NCBI RefSeq assembly: GCF_014863605.1 | Contig: NZ_CP062252.1 | Span: forward strand, 5,488,501 to 5,552,500 | Direction of reading: 5' to 3' | Source: Pseudomonas allokribbensis | GTDB taxonomy: Bacteria; Pseudomonadota; Gammaproteobacteria; Pseudomonadales; Pseudomonadaceae | Length of the DNA stretch: 64,000 nt | Part shown: positions 46,718 to 54,666 of the stretch, piece after piece | How positions within the stretch are numbered: position 1 is the first letter of the stretch | Layout: each line of letters starts with the position of its first letter | Notes under the pieces: model-generated | The model's database searches: none | What the model saw: the letters and a program-made list of their open reading frames with translations, nothing else | Told to the model about the DNA's origin: nothing | Translations under genes and position numbers: made by a program

Positions 46718-48136
46718 GTGGCCGTTGATATCGAAGATAGCCGCTCTGCGCGCTTTGCCTTGCGCTGCTCAAGCTTTGCCGAACGCTGGTTTCCCGACTC
46801 CTGGGTGTTCGCCGCACTGGCGGTGATCATCGTGGCGCTGGCCACCCTGGCCATGGGTGCCAAACCCACCGACGCTGCCATGGCGTTCGGTGACGGTTTC
46901 TGGAGCCTGATCCCTTTCACCATGCAAATGGCTTTCGTGGTCATCGGCGGTTACGTGGTGGCAAGCTCGCCGCCGGCCGTGAAGCTGATCGACCGTCTGG
47001 CAAAGATCCCGAAGAACGGCCGCTCCGCCGTGGCCTGGGTCGCGCTGATCTCAATGGTCGCGTCATTGCTCAACTGGGGCCTGTCGCTGGTATTCGGCGG
47101 TCTGCTGGTGCGCGCCCTCGCCCGTCGCACCGATCTGAAAATGGATTACCGCGCCGCCGGTGCCGCTGCCTATCTGGGCCTTGGCGCCGTGTGGGCGTTG
47201 GGCTTGTCGTCGTCTGCCGCACAGTTGCAAGCCAACCCCGCCAGCCTGCCGCCGTCGATTCTGTCGATCACCGGGGTGATTCCATTCACCCAGACGATTT
47301 TTCTCTGGCAGTCGGGCGTGATGCTGCTGGCGCTGGTGGTGATCTCGATCATCATCGCCTACGCCACCGCACCAGGTCCGAACTCGGCACGTGATGCCAA
47401 GGCTTGTGGCATCGACCCGGCCTTCAACCTGCCGCCCCTGCAACCGCGGACCCGGCCCGGCGAATGGCTGGAGCACAGTCCGCTGCTGATCATCGTGCTG
47501 GTGCTGCTGGCGGCCGGATGGCTGTTCCACGAGTTCTCGACCAAACCTGCGATCACCGCGATTTCCGGGCTCAACACCTACAACTTCCTGTTCATCATGC
47601 TTGGCGCGTTGCTGCACTGGCGCCCGCGCAGCTTCCTCGATGCGGTGGCGCGAGCGGTGCCGACCACCACCGGCGTGCTGATCCAGTTCCCGCTGTACGG
47701 CTCGATTGCCGCGCTGATGACCACGGTCAAGGGCACCGACGCCCAGACCCTGGCCCACCACATCTCGACCTTCTTCGTCAGCATCGCTTCCCACGACACC
47801 TATGCGCTGCTGATGGGCGTGTACTCGGCGATTCTCGGTTTCTTCATTCCGTCCGGAGGCGGCAAGTGGATCATCGAGGCGCCGTACGTGATGCAGGTGG
47901 CCAACGACCTCAACTATCACCTGGGCTGGGCGGTGCAGATCTACAACGCCGCCGAAGCCCTGCCGAACCTGATCAACCCGTTCTACATGCTGCCGCTGCT
48001 GGGCGTACTGGGGTTGAAGGCGCGAGACCTGATCGGCTTCTCGTTCGTGCAACTGCTGGTGCACACGCCGCTGGTGCTGCTGTTGCTGTGGGCGCTGGGG
48101 ACGACGTTGGCGTATACGCCGCCGGTGATGCCATGA
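46718..48136 (+). CDS. atoE: Short-chain fatty acid transporter (AtoE family)
   Basis: A 472-aa membrane protein with about twelve segments. The stretches LMTTVKGTDAQTLAHHISTFFVSIASHDTY and GFFIPSGGGKWIIEAPYVM are typical of the AtoE/TIGR00366 short-chain fatty acid transporter family. The GTG at 46718 follows CCGAGG and begins MAVDIEDSRSARFAL; the open frame continues upstream without a good start. No ato thiolase or transferase genes lie nearby. A terminator follows. Confidence 0.85.
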   Translation: MAVDIEDSRSARFALRCSSFAERWFPDSWVFAALAVIIVALATLAMGAKPTDAAMAFGDGFWSLIPFTMQMAFVVIGGYVVASSPPAVKLIDRLAKIPKNGRSAVAWVALISMVASLLNWGLSLVFGGLLVRALARRTDLKMDYRAAGAAAYLGLGAVWALGLSSSAAQLQANPASLPPSILSITGVIPFTQTIFLWQSGVMLLALVVISIIIAYATAPGPNSARDAKACGIDPAFNLPPLQPRTRPGEWLEHSPLLIIVLVLLAAGWLFHEFSTKPAITAISGLNTYNFLFIMLGALLHWRPRSFLDAVARAVPTTTGVLIQFPLYGSIAALMTTVKGTDAQTLAHHISTFFVSIASHDTYALLMGVYSAILGFFIPSGGGKWIIEAPYVMQVANDLNYHLGWAVQIYNAAEALPNLINPFYMLPLLGVLGLKARDLIGFSFVQLLVHTPLVLLLLWALGTTLAYTPPVMP

Positions 48137-48164
48137 CGCGGAGTCATCTTCAGGCGTAATTCTC

Positions 48165-48196
48165 ATGAGGGAGCTAGCGTACTGGCTCCCTCATTT
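48165..48196 (+). terminator. Terminator after atoE-type gene
   Basis: ATGAGGGAGC (48165-48174) pairs with GCTCCCTCAT (48185-48194) around a ten-base loop, followed by TTGTTT. Confidence 0.7.
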
Positions 48197-48291
48197 GTTT
48201 CTGCGCCTTGGAAATGTCACCCAACCGTCACATTCCCTTGCTAGCGTCCGCCCGAAACATACTGAAACAATTAAGCAAAACGGACTTCGAC

Positions 48292-49992
48292 ATGAACGAC
48301 GACACAGACGGCAAAGATCCCTCCTCGCCAGAATCCGACAATCCCACCGACACCAGCCGTCGCCGTTTTCTCGGCGGTGTCGCCGTCCTGGGCGTGGGCG
48401 CCACGCTGGCAGGGTGCGGAAATGCCAGTGATCAGCCGGGCAAACCCGAGGAGCGCCCGCTCTCGCCTGCCGAGCTGGACAAGGCCCTGCGCGATCAGGT
48501 GAAGACCGTTGTGGTGATCTACGCCGAGAACCGCAGCTTCAATAACCTGTTCGGTGATTTCCCCGGTGTCGAAAAGCCGTTGTCGGCGCTCAAGCCTGCC
48601 GACTATCAACAGCGTGACCGCGACGGCAGCCTGCTGCAGACCCTGCCGCCAGCCTGGGGTGGTGTGTTGCAGATCGGCCCGCAGACTCTCGATGGCGTGA
48701 CCTATCCCAGCGCGGTCCAGTTCCAGGAAAACCTGCCCAACGCGCCTTTCGCCCTCAAAGGCCCGAACGCCGAGGACTTGCCGCTCGGCCTGGTGACTCG
48801 CGACTTGTGGCACGTGTTCTATCAGAACCAGATGCAAATCAACGGAGGCAAGAACGACGGCTTCGTTGCCTGGGCCGACGCCGGTGGTCTGACCATGGGT
48901 CACTACGCCCAGAGTCGCTACTCCCTGCGCCTGTGGGACGTGGCCCAGGAATTTGTGCTGTGCGACAACTTCTTTCAGGGTGCATTCGGCGGCTCGTTCC
49001 TCAATCACCAATACCTGATCAGTGCCACTGCGCCGTTCTACCCGAACGTCGCCAGTTCGGTCGCCAAGAGCCAGATCGCTGCGCTGCAAAGCGACGACCC
49101 GGCCGACCCGCGCCTCAAGCCGCTGGAGCAATCCCCGGCCAGCGCCATGACCGGCCCGCCGCAGTTTGGCCCAAGCGCGCTGACCCCGGACGGTTACGGG
49201 GTCAATACCCTCGCCCCGCCCTACTGGCCGACGTGGATTCGCGACCCGGAGCGTCCGGCGTATTCCAAAGCCGATCTGCCAAACGTCCTGGTGCCCCAGA
49301 CCCACGAACACATTGGCGACAAGCTGTCGAAGAAGAACGTCGACTGGGCGTGGTACGCCGGTGCCTGGCAAGCGACGCTGGATCAGTACAAGGATTCCGG
49401 CGGTATCCCGAAAATCCCCAACTTCCAGTACCACCACCAGCCGTTCAACTACTTCCAGCAGCAAGGTCCGGAGCATCCCGAAGAGCGCAGCAAACGCCTG
49501 CGCGACGCCGGTCTGGGCGATGAATCGAGCACCAACAAGTTCTTCGCCGATGCCGAAGCGGGCAAGTTGCCGGCCGTGAGCTTCTACAAACCCCAGGGCA
49601 ACCTGAACATGCACGCCGGTTACGCCGACGTGGCCTCCGGCGACCGCCACATCGTCCGGGCCCTGAAAGTGCTGCGGGAAAGTCCACAGTGGAAAAACAT
49701 GGTGGTGATCGTGACCGTCGATGAAAACGGCGGCTGGTGGGACCACGTCGCGCCGCCCAAGGGCGATCGCTGGGGGCCGGGTTCGCGAGTACCGGCGCTG
49801 GTGGTTTCACCGTTTGCCCGCAAAGGCACGGTGGATCACACGGTCTATGACACCGCTTCGATCCTGCGCCTGATCACCCGGGTGTTTCAGTTGGAGACTC
49901 TGGCGGGTATCAAGCAGCGTGACGATGCAATGACCGGCCGGGGTCAGAAGCCGATGGGCGACTTGACCAACGCCCTGCATTTCAAGGTCTGA
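48292..49992 (+). CDS. Tat-exported acid phosphatase/phosphoesterase (AcpA/PLC superfamily)
   Basis: A 566-aa enzyme. The N-terminus has a twin-arginine motif SRRRFLGG and a lipobox-like GATLAGC, so it is exported folded and possibly lipid-anchored. It matches PF04185 phosphoesterases: AENRSFNNLFGDFPG (residues about 79-93), NFFQGAFGGSFLNHQY, and VDENGGWWDHVAPP. AcpA-type enzymes hydrolyse phosphomonoesters; phospholipase C activity is the alternative. I chose the ATG at 48292, since the longer frame adds a non-signal segment. An unrecognised secreted protein gene follows by 119 bp. Confidence 0.85.
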   Translation: MNDDTDGKDPSSPESDNPTDTSRRRFLGGVAVLGVGATLAGCGNASDQPGKPEERPLSPAELDKALRDQVKTVVVIYAENRSFNNLFGDFPGVEKPLSALKPADYQQRDRDGSLLQTLPPAWGGVLQIGPQTLDGVTYPSAVQFQENLPNAPFALKGPNAEDLPLGLVTRDLWHVFYQNQMQINGGKNDGFVAWADAGGLTMGHYAQSRYSLRLWDVAQEFVLCDNFFQGAFGGSFLNHQYLISATAPFYPNVASSVAKSQIAALQSDDPADPRLKPLEQSPASAMTGPPQFGPSALTPDGYGVNTLAPPYWPTWIRDPERPAYSKADLPNVLVPQTHEHIGDKLSKKNVDWAWYAGAWQATLDQYKDSGGIPKIPNFQYHHQPFNYFQQQGPEHPEERSKRLRDAGLGDESSTNKFFADAEAGKLPAVSFYKPQGNLNMHAGYADVASGDRHIVRALKVLRESPQWKNMVVIVTVDENGGWWDHVAPPKGDRWGPGSRVPALVVSPFARKGTVDHTVYDTASILRLITRVFQLETLAGIKQRDDAMTGRGQKPMGDLTNALHFKV

Positions 49993-50111
49993 GGACAGGT
50001 CCTGCGGTACAGCTCAAAAAACTGTGACTGACGGCTTCTCGCCATCACCCGGCTGATCCAATATGTGGCGCACCCGACCAACGGGGAACCCACGCTGAAA
50101 AGGATCTGAGC

Positions 50112-51284
50112 ATGTTCAAACTCGCAGGACTTACCCTCGCTGCGCTCACGCTGAGCGCAGCCGCCCACGCCGATGTCGACCTGAAACTGGGCAGCACCGA
50201 GCGCGTCACCCGCCTCTTCGCCTATCCCAACAATTGCAGCGTGATCTGCTTTCGCAACTGGACGCTTGAGCAGACTGTCGCCCATTACCTGACTCAAAGT
50301 GTGCAGCGCGATGGTTATGCCAACGCCAAGGTGCTGGTGAAAACCGACAACCATCAGCTTTACGCCGAGATCAGCGGCGTGCCGAAAGGCTATGACAAGC
50401 CGCTGGCCGCGCTGCTGGATGCCGGCGACCTGGCCTACACCGGCGCCAGCAAGCTCAACGCCGATGGCAAATGGGCGTACAGCTGGTATCTGTTCCTGCC
50501 ACTGGGCATGGCTCTGGAAAACCGTAAAAGCGTCGAACTGCTGCACTTCCCGCCGGATTACTCGCTGACCCAGGCCCAGGATTACCTGCGCTCCAACACC
50601 ACCGACCGCTGGGCTGCGCTGCTGACCGACAACGGCATCCCCGCCGACCAGACGCCGGGCTATCAGACCATCATCGACATCGCGCCGATTGCCGCGCCCG
50701 CCAGCGCCGGCAAGGATCTGGAAGGGGTCTACGACTACTTCAAGGACTACCAGACCACCATGGTCAAGGAAGTCAGTCAGAACGCCAAAGGCGCCACTCT
50801 GCCGATGGTCGCTTTCGGCGCGCCAGTGCGTAACTGGATCAAACAGCAATACGGCGCGACCGTGAATGTACTGGGCCTGGCCACCATCAGCCCAAGCGCA
50901 GGCGTGAACGTGCCGGTGCTGGGTTCCAACCACCCGAGTTACATCTGGTACGCCGCCGACCCGGCCAACTACACCGGCGACGACGCACAGGCCAAGGCCG
51001 ATGCGGCAGGTTTGAAAGTGATGGGGCAAGACTTGAGCGCAGCCTGCTGGCAGGCCGGGATGGGCAGCAAACCGGGCACCGATCCGAAAACCTTGCTGAA
51101 CAGTTGCACCCAGACCTGGCAAGTGACGCAGAAAACCAAGACCTGCGAACTGTTCTACACCTCGATCCGTAACGAAACCGCAGCGCAGGCAGCGACCACC
51201 TGCTCGACCCCGACGATCAAGACTCAGCTGCAACAGCTGAACGGTCCGTTGCCGGCCATGGCAGCACCGGCTCCCCACCTCTGA
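50112..51284 (+). CDS. Secreted protein of unknown function (390 aa)
   Basis: The first 20 residues MFKLAGLTLAALTLSAAAHA are a signal peptide. The mature protein has paired cysteines close to its N-terminus (PNNCSVICFRNWTLEQT) and more near the C-terminus (SACWQAG, LNSCTQTW, KTCELFY, TTCSTPTI), eight in all, suggesting disulfides in the periplasm or outside the cell. It contains a conserved-looking LGSNHPSYIWYAADP. GGATC precedes the ATG. It lies behind the Tat-exported phosphatase on the same strand and may act with it. I do not recognise a family. Confidence 0.72.
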   Translation: MFKLAGLTLAALTLSAAAHADVDLKLGSTERVTRLFAYPNNCSVICFRNWTLEQTVAHYLTQSVQRDGYANAKVLVKTDNHQLYAEISGVPKGYDKPLAALLDAGDLAYTGASKLNADGKWAYSWYLFLPLGMALENRKSVELLHFPPDYSLTQAQDYLRSNTTDRWAALLTDNGIPADQTPGYQTIIDIAPIAAPASAGKDLEGVYDYFKDYQTTMVKEVSQNAKGATLPMVAFGAPVRNWIKQQYGATVNVLGLATISPSAGVNVPVLGSNHPSYIWYAADPANYTGDDAQAKADAAGLKVMGQDLSAACWQAGMGSKPGTDPKTLLNSCTQTWQVTQKTKTCELFYTSIRNETAAQAATTCSTPTIKTQLQQLNGPLPAMAAPAPHL

Positions 51285-51298
51285 TCGAACGCATGAAG

Positions 51299-51328
51299 TT
51301 CCCGTGTCAGCCTTGGCTGACTCGGGAA
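51299..51328. terminator. Long hairpin after the secreted protein gene
   Basis: TTCCCGTGTCAGCC pairs with GGCTGACTCGGGAA around TT, with one T-T mismatch. No T-run follows. It contains a GTCAG element repeated in the next 100 bp. Confidence 0.55.
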
Positions 51329-51342
51329 AGCGTCTATTTCGC

Positions 51343-51358
51343 CTGTCAGATCTGACAG
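51343..51358. promoter_or_regulatory. Perfect 16-bp palindrome resembling a lux-box
   Basis: CTGTCAGATCTGACAG is symmetric and matches the CT-N12-AG form of LuxR-type quorum-sensing boxes of pseudomonads. It is 106 bp before the SET-domain gene. No luxI/luxR gene lies in the window. A second symmetrical element GACTGACA-GGA-TGTCAGTC is at 51411-51429. Confidence 0.5.
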
Positions 51359-51410
51359 TAGACCGCTAGTGTCATTTACGGGATTCTTGGATTCAAAGCT
51401 CGGACTCAAG

Positions 51411-51429
51411 GACTGACAGGATGTCAGTC
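51411..51429. promoter_or_regulatory. TGTCAG-type inverted repeat before SET gene
   Basis: GACTGACA and TGTCAGTC flank GGA, sharing the TGTCAG half-site with the palindrome at 51343-51358. It overlaps the expected promoter or leader of the gene at 51465. Confidence 0.45.
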
Positions 51430-51464
51430 TCGGCAATCGCGACACCTGGCCGACAAGGAACGTT

Positions 51465-51989
51465 ATGAACACTTACGCACTGCAAAGTGGCTCCCCTCGC
51501 GACACCGAGGGCATTTATCCCTTCGCCGGACTCCCGGTTCGCCTCGGATTCCCCTCCAGAGCTGACTTCGAAATTGTTCAAGGCAGCCACGCCATGTCCA
51601 TCGCCGTCGTGGCGCGCCGGGAATTCCTGCGTATTACCCGAATGTGCCGGGTCTCGGGGCAATTGCTGCCTTACCGCTGCCGGCAGACCCGGCAACTGCA
51701 GCCCGGTATTCATATCTACGATCCGCGCTTTTTCGGACTGTTCGAACACTCGTGCGACCCGAACGTGTTTCTCGACATGAGCGAATTGTGGCTGTGGGCA
51801 CTGCGGGACATTAAACCCGGCGACCGGCTGACCATGGATTACACCGCCACCGAGGACAAACTGCTCAGGCAGTTCGTCTGCGGTTGCGGGTCTTCACACT
51901 GTCGCGGGTGGATCGTCGGCTACGACGAATCCCCCAATCTTGAAGGCCAGCGCTATTTGCAGAGCTGGCGTCGGCAAGGTTTGCGCTGA
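51465..51989 (+). CDS. SET-domain protein (putative protein-lysine methyltransferase)
   Basis: A 174-aa protein whose second half has the SET core: FEHSCDPNVF (residues 94-103, the HSCxPN motif), LRDIKPGDRLTMDY (113-126, catalytic tyrosine) and a post-SET zinc-binding cysteine set C139, C141 and C146 (FVCGCGSSHCRGWI). The N-terminal half gives a reduced SET-N region. SET proteins transfer methyl from SAM to lysines; bacterial targets are mostly unknown. AAGGAACGTT precedes the ATG. Upstream palindromes suggest dedicated control. Confidence 0.82.
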   Translation: MNTYALQSGSPRDTEGIYPFAGLPVRLGFPSRADFEIVQGSHAMSIAVVARREFLRITRMCRVSGQLLPYRCRQTRQLQPGIHIYDPRFFGLFEHSCDPNVFLDMSELWLWALRDIKPGDRLTMDYTATEDKLLRQFVCGCGSSHCRGWIVGYDESPNLEGQRYLQSWRRQGLR

Positions 51990-51999
51990 CCGGAGAGTT

Positions 52000-52642
52000 A
52001 CTGCGCTTCTACCGGACGCAAACGGTATTGCGGCGGCAGTTGCTCGAAACCGCTGATGGTCGTGTTCAAGCTCTTCCAGCGGCCATCCTTGATGCCGTAG
52101 ATGCAACCGTGGATCGACAGGCTCTGCCCGCGATGCCAGGCGTTCTGGATGATGCTGGTGTGAGCGACGTTGGCAACTTGCTGGATCACGTTGAGCTCGC
52201 ACAGGCGATCGACCTGCTCTTCTTCGGTCGGCAACTTGGCCAGTTCTTCACGTTTTTCGTAATACAGATCGCGGATCGACCGCAGCCAGCCATCGATCAG
52301 ACCGAACTGGCGATCCTGCATCGACGCCCGCACACCGCCGCAACCGTAGTGGCCGGTGACCAGAATGTGTTTGACCTTGAGCACGTCCACCGCGTACTGG
52401 ATCACCGACAGGCAATTGAGGTCGGTGTGCAGTACCACGTTGGCAACATTACGGTGAACGAACAGATCACCCGGCAGCATGCCGACGATCTCGTTGGCCG
52501 GCACCCGCGCATCGGAGCAACCGATCCACAGATATTCCGGCGTTTGCTGGCGGGCCAGTTTGGCGAAGAAATCCGGGTCTTCCTTGGTAATCGCGTCAGC
52601 CCAACGCTCGTTGTTATCAATCAGGTCTTGTAAGTCATGCAT
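52000..52642 (-). CDS. can: Beta-class carbonic anhydrase
   Basis: A 214-aa enzyme that interconverts CO2 and bicarbonate. The zinc site is Cys42, Asp44 (GCSDAR), His98 and Cys101 (TGHYGCGGV), the same numbering as in E. coli Can. I used the ATG at 52642 (MHDLQDLIDNN), with GAGG nine bases upstream; a frame from 52657 adds five residues. The stop codon is at about 51998-52000. It corresponds to P. aeruginosa PA4676 and marks the return to the conserved backbone. Confidence 0.93.
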
Positions 52643-52783
52643 GCTGTAAGGCCTCAAGAAAGATGCGCTGCTTTGACAGACAACCGTCCGTCGGGGTCAC
52701 GAAAGGATCGCAAGTGATTTCGTTGGAATTCTCGTGTGCCCGGTGAGTCCACCTCAGTAAGGCCCACAGTATGAGGATTTGCC

Positions 52784-53191
52784 ATGACTGATTCACGACG
52801 TCCCTTCGATGCGGTGCAGCCGGAGCCCATCGATGATAACGAAGACCGCATGGGATCGGTGCATGAGCTGGACTTCGACGACGAACAGCCCAGCGCAAGG
52901 ATCGGCGACGAACTGACGGAAACCGAGCGTGAACAGTTGATGCCCCGCGAGCGGGTGCGTGAGGCGGGCCTGACCGGTGCTTCGGTATCTGACCACGAGC
53001 CGACCGACGATGATCTGAGCCCGGAAACCCTGATCCACGAGGACGGCGCGCGGGATGCGGACGAGCCAGGATCAGGCAATCAGGCGGATTGGGACTTGAG
53101 CATTGTCGATGAGGACGACATTGGCGGCGGGGACGGGCTGGATGAAGCGGAAATGGCACGGCGCGATCCGATGGATGGCAAGCGCGGATGA
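52784..53191 (+). CDS. Small highly acidic protein of unknown function (135 aa)
   Basis: A 135-aa protein dominated by Asp and Glu (for example SVHELDFDDEQPSARIGDELTETEREQ and LSIVDEDDIGGGDGLDEAEMARRDPMDGKRG). It lacks membrane segments, cysteines and catalytic motifs, and is probably largely disordered. Its position between the carbonic anhydrase and rimI matches PA4677. Automated names such as serine kinase/phosphatase are, in my view, unsupported by any visible motif. It is convergent with rimI across a strong hairpin. Confidence 0.7.
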   Translation: MTDSRRPFDAVQPEPIDDNEDRMGSVHELDFDDEQPSARIGDELTETEREQLMPRERVREAGLTGASVSDHEPTDDDLSPETLIHEDGARDADEPGSGNQADWDLSIVDEDDIGGGDGLDEAEMARRDPMDGKRG

Positions 53192-53201
53192 CCTGAAAGA
53201 A

Positions 53202-53229
53202 CGCCATCGCGGGTTGACCCGCGATGGCG
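53202..53229. terminator. Bidirectional hairpin
   Basis: CGCCATCGCGGG pairs with CCCGCGATGGCG around TTGA between the convergent acidic-protein gene and rimI. Confidence 0.75.
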
Positions 53230-53237
53230 ATCAACGC

Positions 53238-53690
53238 TTAATCCACCAGGGTGCAGGCCATGACCACAGCGTCTTCACGCCCGCCCACCGCCGGGTAGTA
53301 ATCCCGACGCCGGCCGATTTCGTTGAAGCCATAGCGCTCATACAAGCGAAAGGCCGAGGTGTTGCTGTCGCGCACTTCGAGGAAACATTCCCGGGCATCT
53401 GCGGCATAGGCGCGAGACATCAGGTGTTCGAGCAATGCCAGCCCAAGGCCCCGGCCCTGATTTTCCGGTTTGACCGTGATGTTGAGCAGGTGCGCCTCAT
53501 CCAGAATGATCTGCACCACGCCATGTCCGACTTGTTGCTCACCTTCGAACATCAGCCAGATCTGGTATTTGCCCAGCCCGTCGAGAAAGATCCCGCGAGT
53601 CCAGGGATGGCTGTAGGCCGCGAATTCAATCTTCAGTACGGCATCCAGATCGGCTTCGATCATCGGGCGGAACGTTACAGCGTCACTCAT
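53238..53690 (-). CDS. rimI: Ribosomal protein S18-alanine N-acetyltransferase
   Basis: A 150-aa GNAT acetyltransferase that modifies the N-terminal alanine of S18. The acetyl-CoA loop is VKPENQGRGLGLALLEHLM (about residues 77-95), and the C-terminal LEVRDSNTSAFRLYERYGFNEIGRRRDYY is the RimI signature. It overlaps the end of holD by eight bases, the same order as in E. coli holD-rimI. Confidence 0.93.
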   Translation of the reverse strand: MSDAVTFRPMIEADLDAVLKIEFAAYSHPWTRGIFLDGLGKYQIWLMFEGEQQVGHGVVQIILDEAHLLNITVKPENQGRGLGLALLEHLMSRAYAADARECFLEVRDSNTSAFRLYERYGFNEIGRRRDYYPAVGGREDAVVMACTLVD

Positions 53691-54474
53691 TCGATTCTTT
53701 CCAGCGCGCCATCAGCCGACGCATGGCTTGCCACACGGCGGCCTTGCGCTGTGGCTCTTCCATCAACAGTTCAAGCCCCGGCACGGCCCACGCCAGGCCA
53801 AGACCCTCGATTTGCAATTCGCGGTTGAACGCTTCGGCATCCGCTTCGCCGGCAAATCGCACCGCCGGCAGGCCGATCAGCCACAGGCAGGCGCACGGCG
53901 CCGCCTCCATTTGAACCGACAGGAAACCCTGGACGAAATCCCGGGCCGCTTCGGGCCCCTGATCCATGGTGCCGCGCACCAGCAATGGCCAGCGCACCGG
54001 ATCACCGACGATCTGCGGCGCATCCGGCAGACCGGCGGCGCGCAGCATGTCCTTGAGCAACAGATACGCCGGATCGCGGGACTGGAAAGAATCGCCTGTG
54101 GGTAACTCCACCAACAGCAGGCAACGACCGGCCCGCAGCAATTGCAGAGTAAAACGCGGTGGCGGGACCGGCGCCGGTTTGACCACCACAGGCGTTTCGT
54201 CGACTTCTTCCACCGGCTTGGCGCCCGTGCGGGTGCTGGCCAGCGAAGGTCGCGGGACCTCGATCTTCGGCCGTTCGACCGAACGCGCGGCAGGCTGCAC
54301 CGGCGCATCGGCCTGCGGTGCAGGTGCCACGAACACCGGGACCTCAGGCTCGGGCTCGGCAACGTCCAGCAGCTCGGGCCGTGACGGCGCGGCAAAGGGC
54401 AATTCGGTGCGCGGCAGCCAGTTGACCACCTGCATGGCGTTCAAATAGGCGCGGCGGCGGGACTCGATTAGCAA
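53683..54474 (-). CDS. holD: DNA polymerase III psi subunit (HolD), pseudomonad type
   Basis: A 263-aa protein. Residues about 35-110 are a proline/valine-rich linker, and 110-263 a globular domain (FTLQLLRAGRCLLLVELP, MLRAAGLPDAPQIVGDPVRWPLLV). By position before rimI it matches P. aeruginosa PA4679, shown biochemically to be the cryptic psi subunit of the replicase, which joins chi to the clamp loader. The linker leads to TonB-like automatic names, but no TonB domain is visible. The start at 54474 may be upstream of the true one: an internal Met is at residue 14 (MQVVNWLPRTELP). Confidence 0.8.
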   Translation of the reverse strand: MLIESRRRAYLNAMQVVNWLPRTELPFAAPSRPELLDVAEPEPEVPVFVAPAPQADAPVQPAARSVERPKIEVPRPSLASTRTGAKPVEEVDETPVVVKPAPVPPPRFTLQLLRAGRCLLLVELPTGDSFQSRDPAYLLLKDMLRAAGLPDAPQIVGDPVRWPLLVRGTMDQGPEAARDFVQGFLSVQMEAAPCACLWLIGLPAVRFAGEADAEAFNRELQIEGLGLAWAVPGLELLMEEPQRKAAVWQAMRRLMARWKESNE

Positions 54475-54625
54475 GGGTCGGCCACTTGTGGATAACTGAA
54501 GTGCGCTGATTCTACCGCCCTTCGCTCAAGATCGCCCGCTGTTGATCGATAGTCTTGACCGATACCTTGACGCAAAGAAAAGCGACAGCCCGTCCCGAGA
54601 GTGAATCGCATCCCGCGTGATGCAG

Positions 54626-54631
54626 TACAAT
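54626..54631 (+). promoter_or_regulatory. Possible -10 box of mksF
   Basis: TACAAT at 54626-54631 lies 36 bp before the mksF ATG at 54667; the expected start point at about 54638 would exclude translation from the upstream GTG at 54601. The -35 is not clear. Confidence 0.4.
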
Positions 54632-54666
54632 CGCGGCTTTTAATCGCCAACCAGCCGGCCATTCCG

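Noticed and set aside
54601..54666. Upstream GTG start for mksF
   Set aside because: The extra 22 residues do not match the family and would lie upstream of the probable TACAAT promoter's start point.
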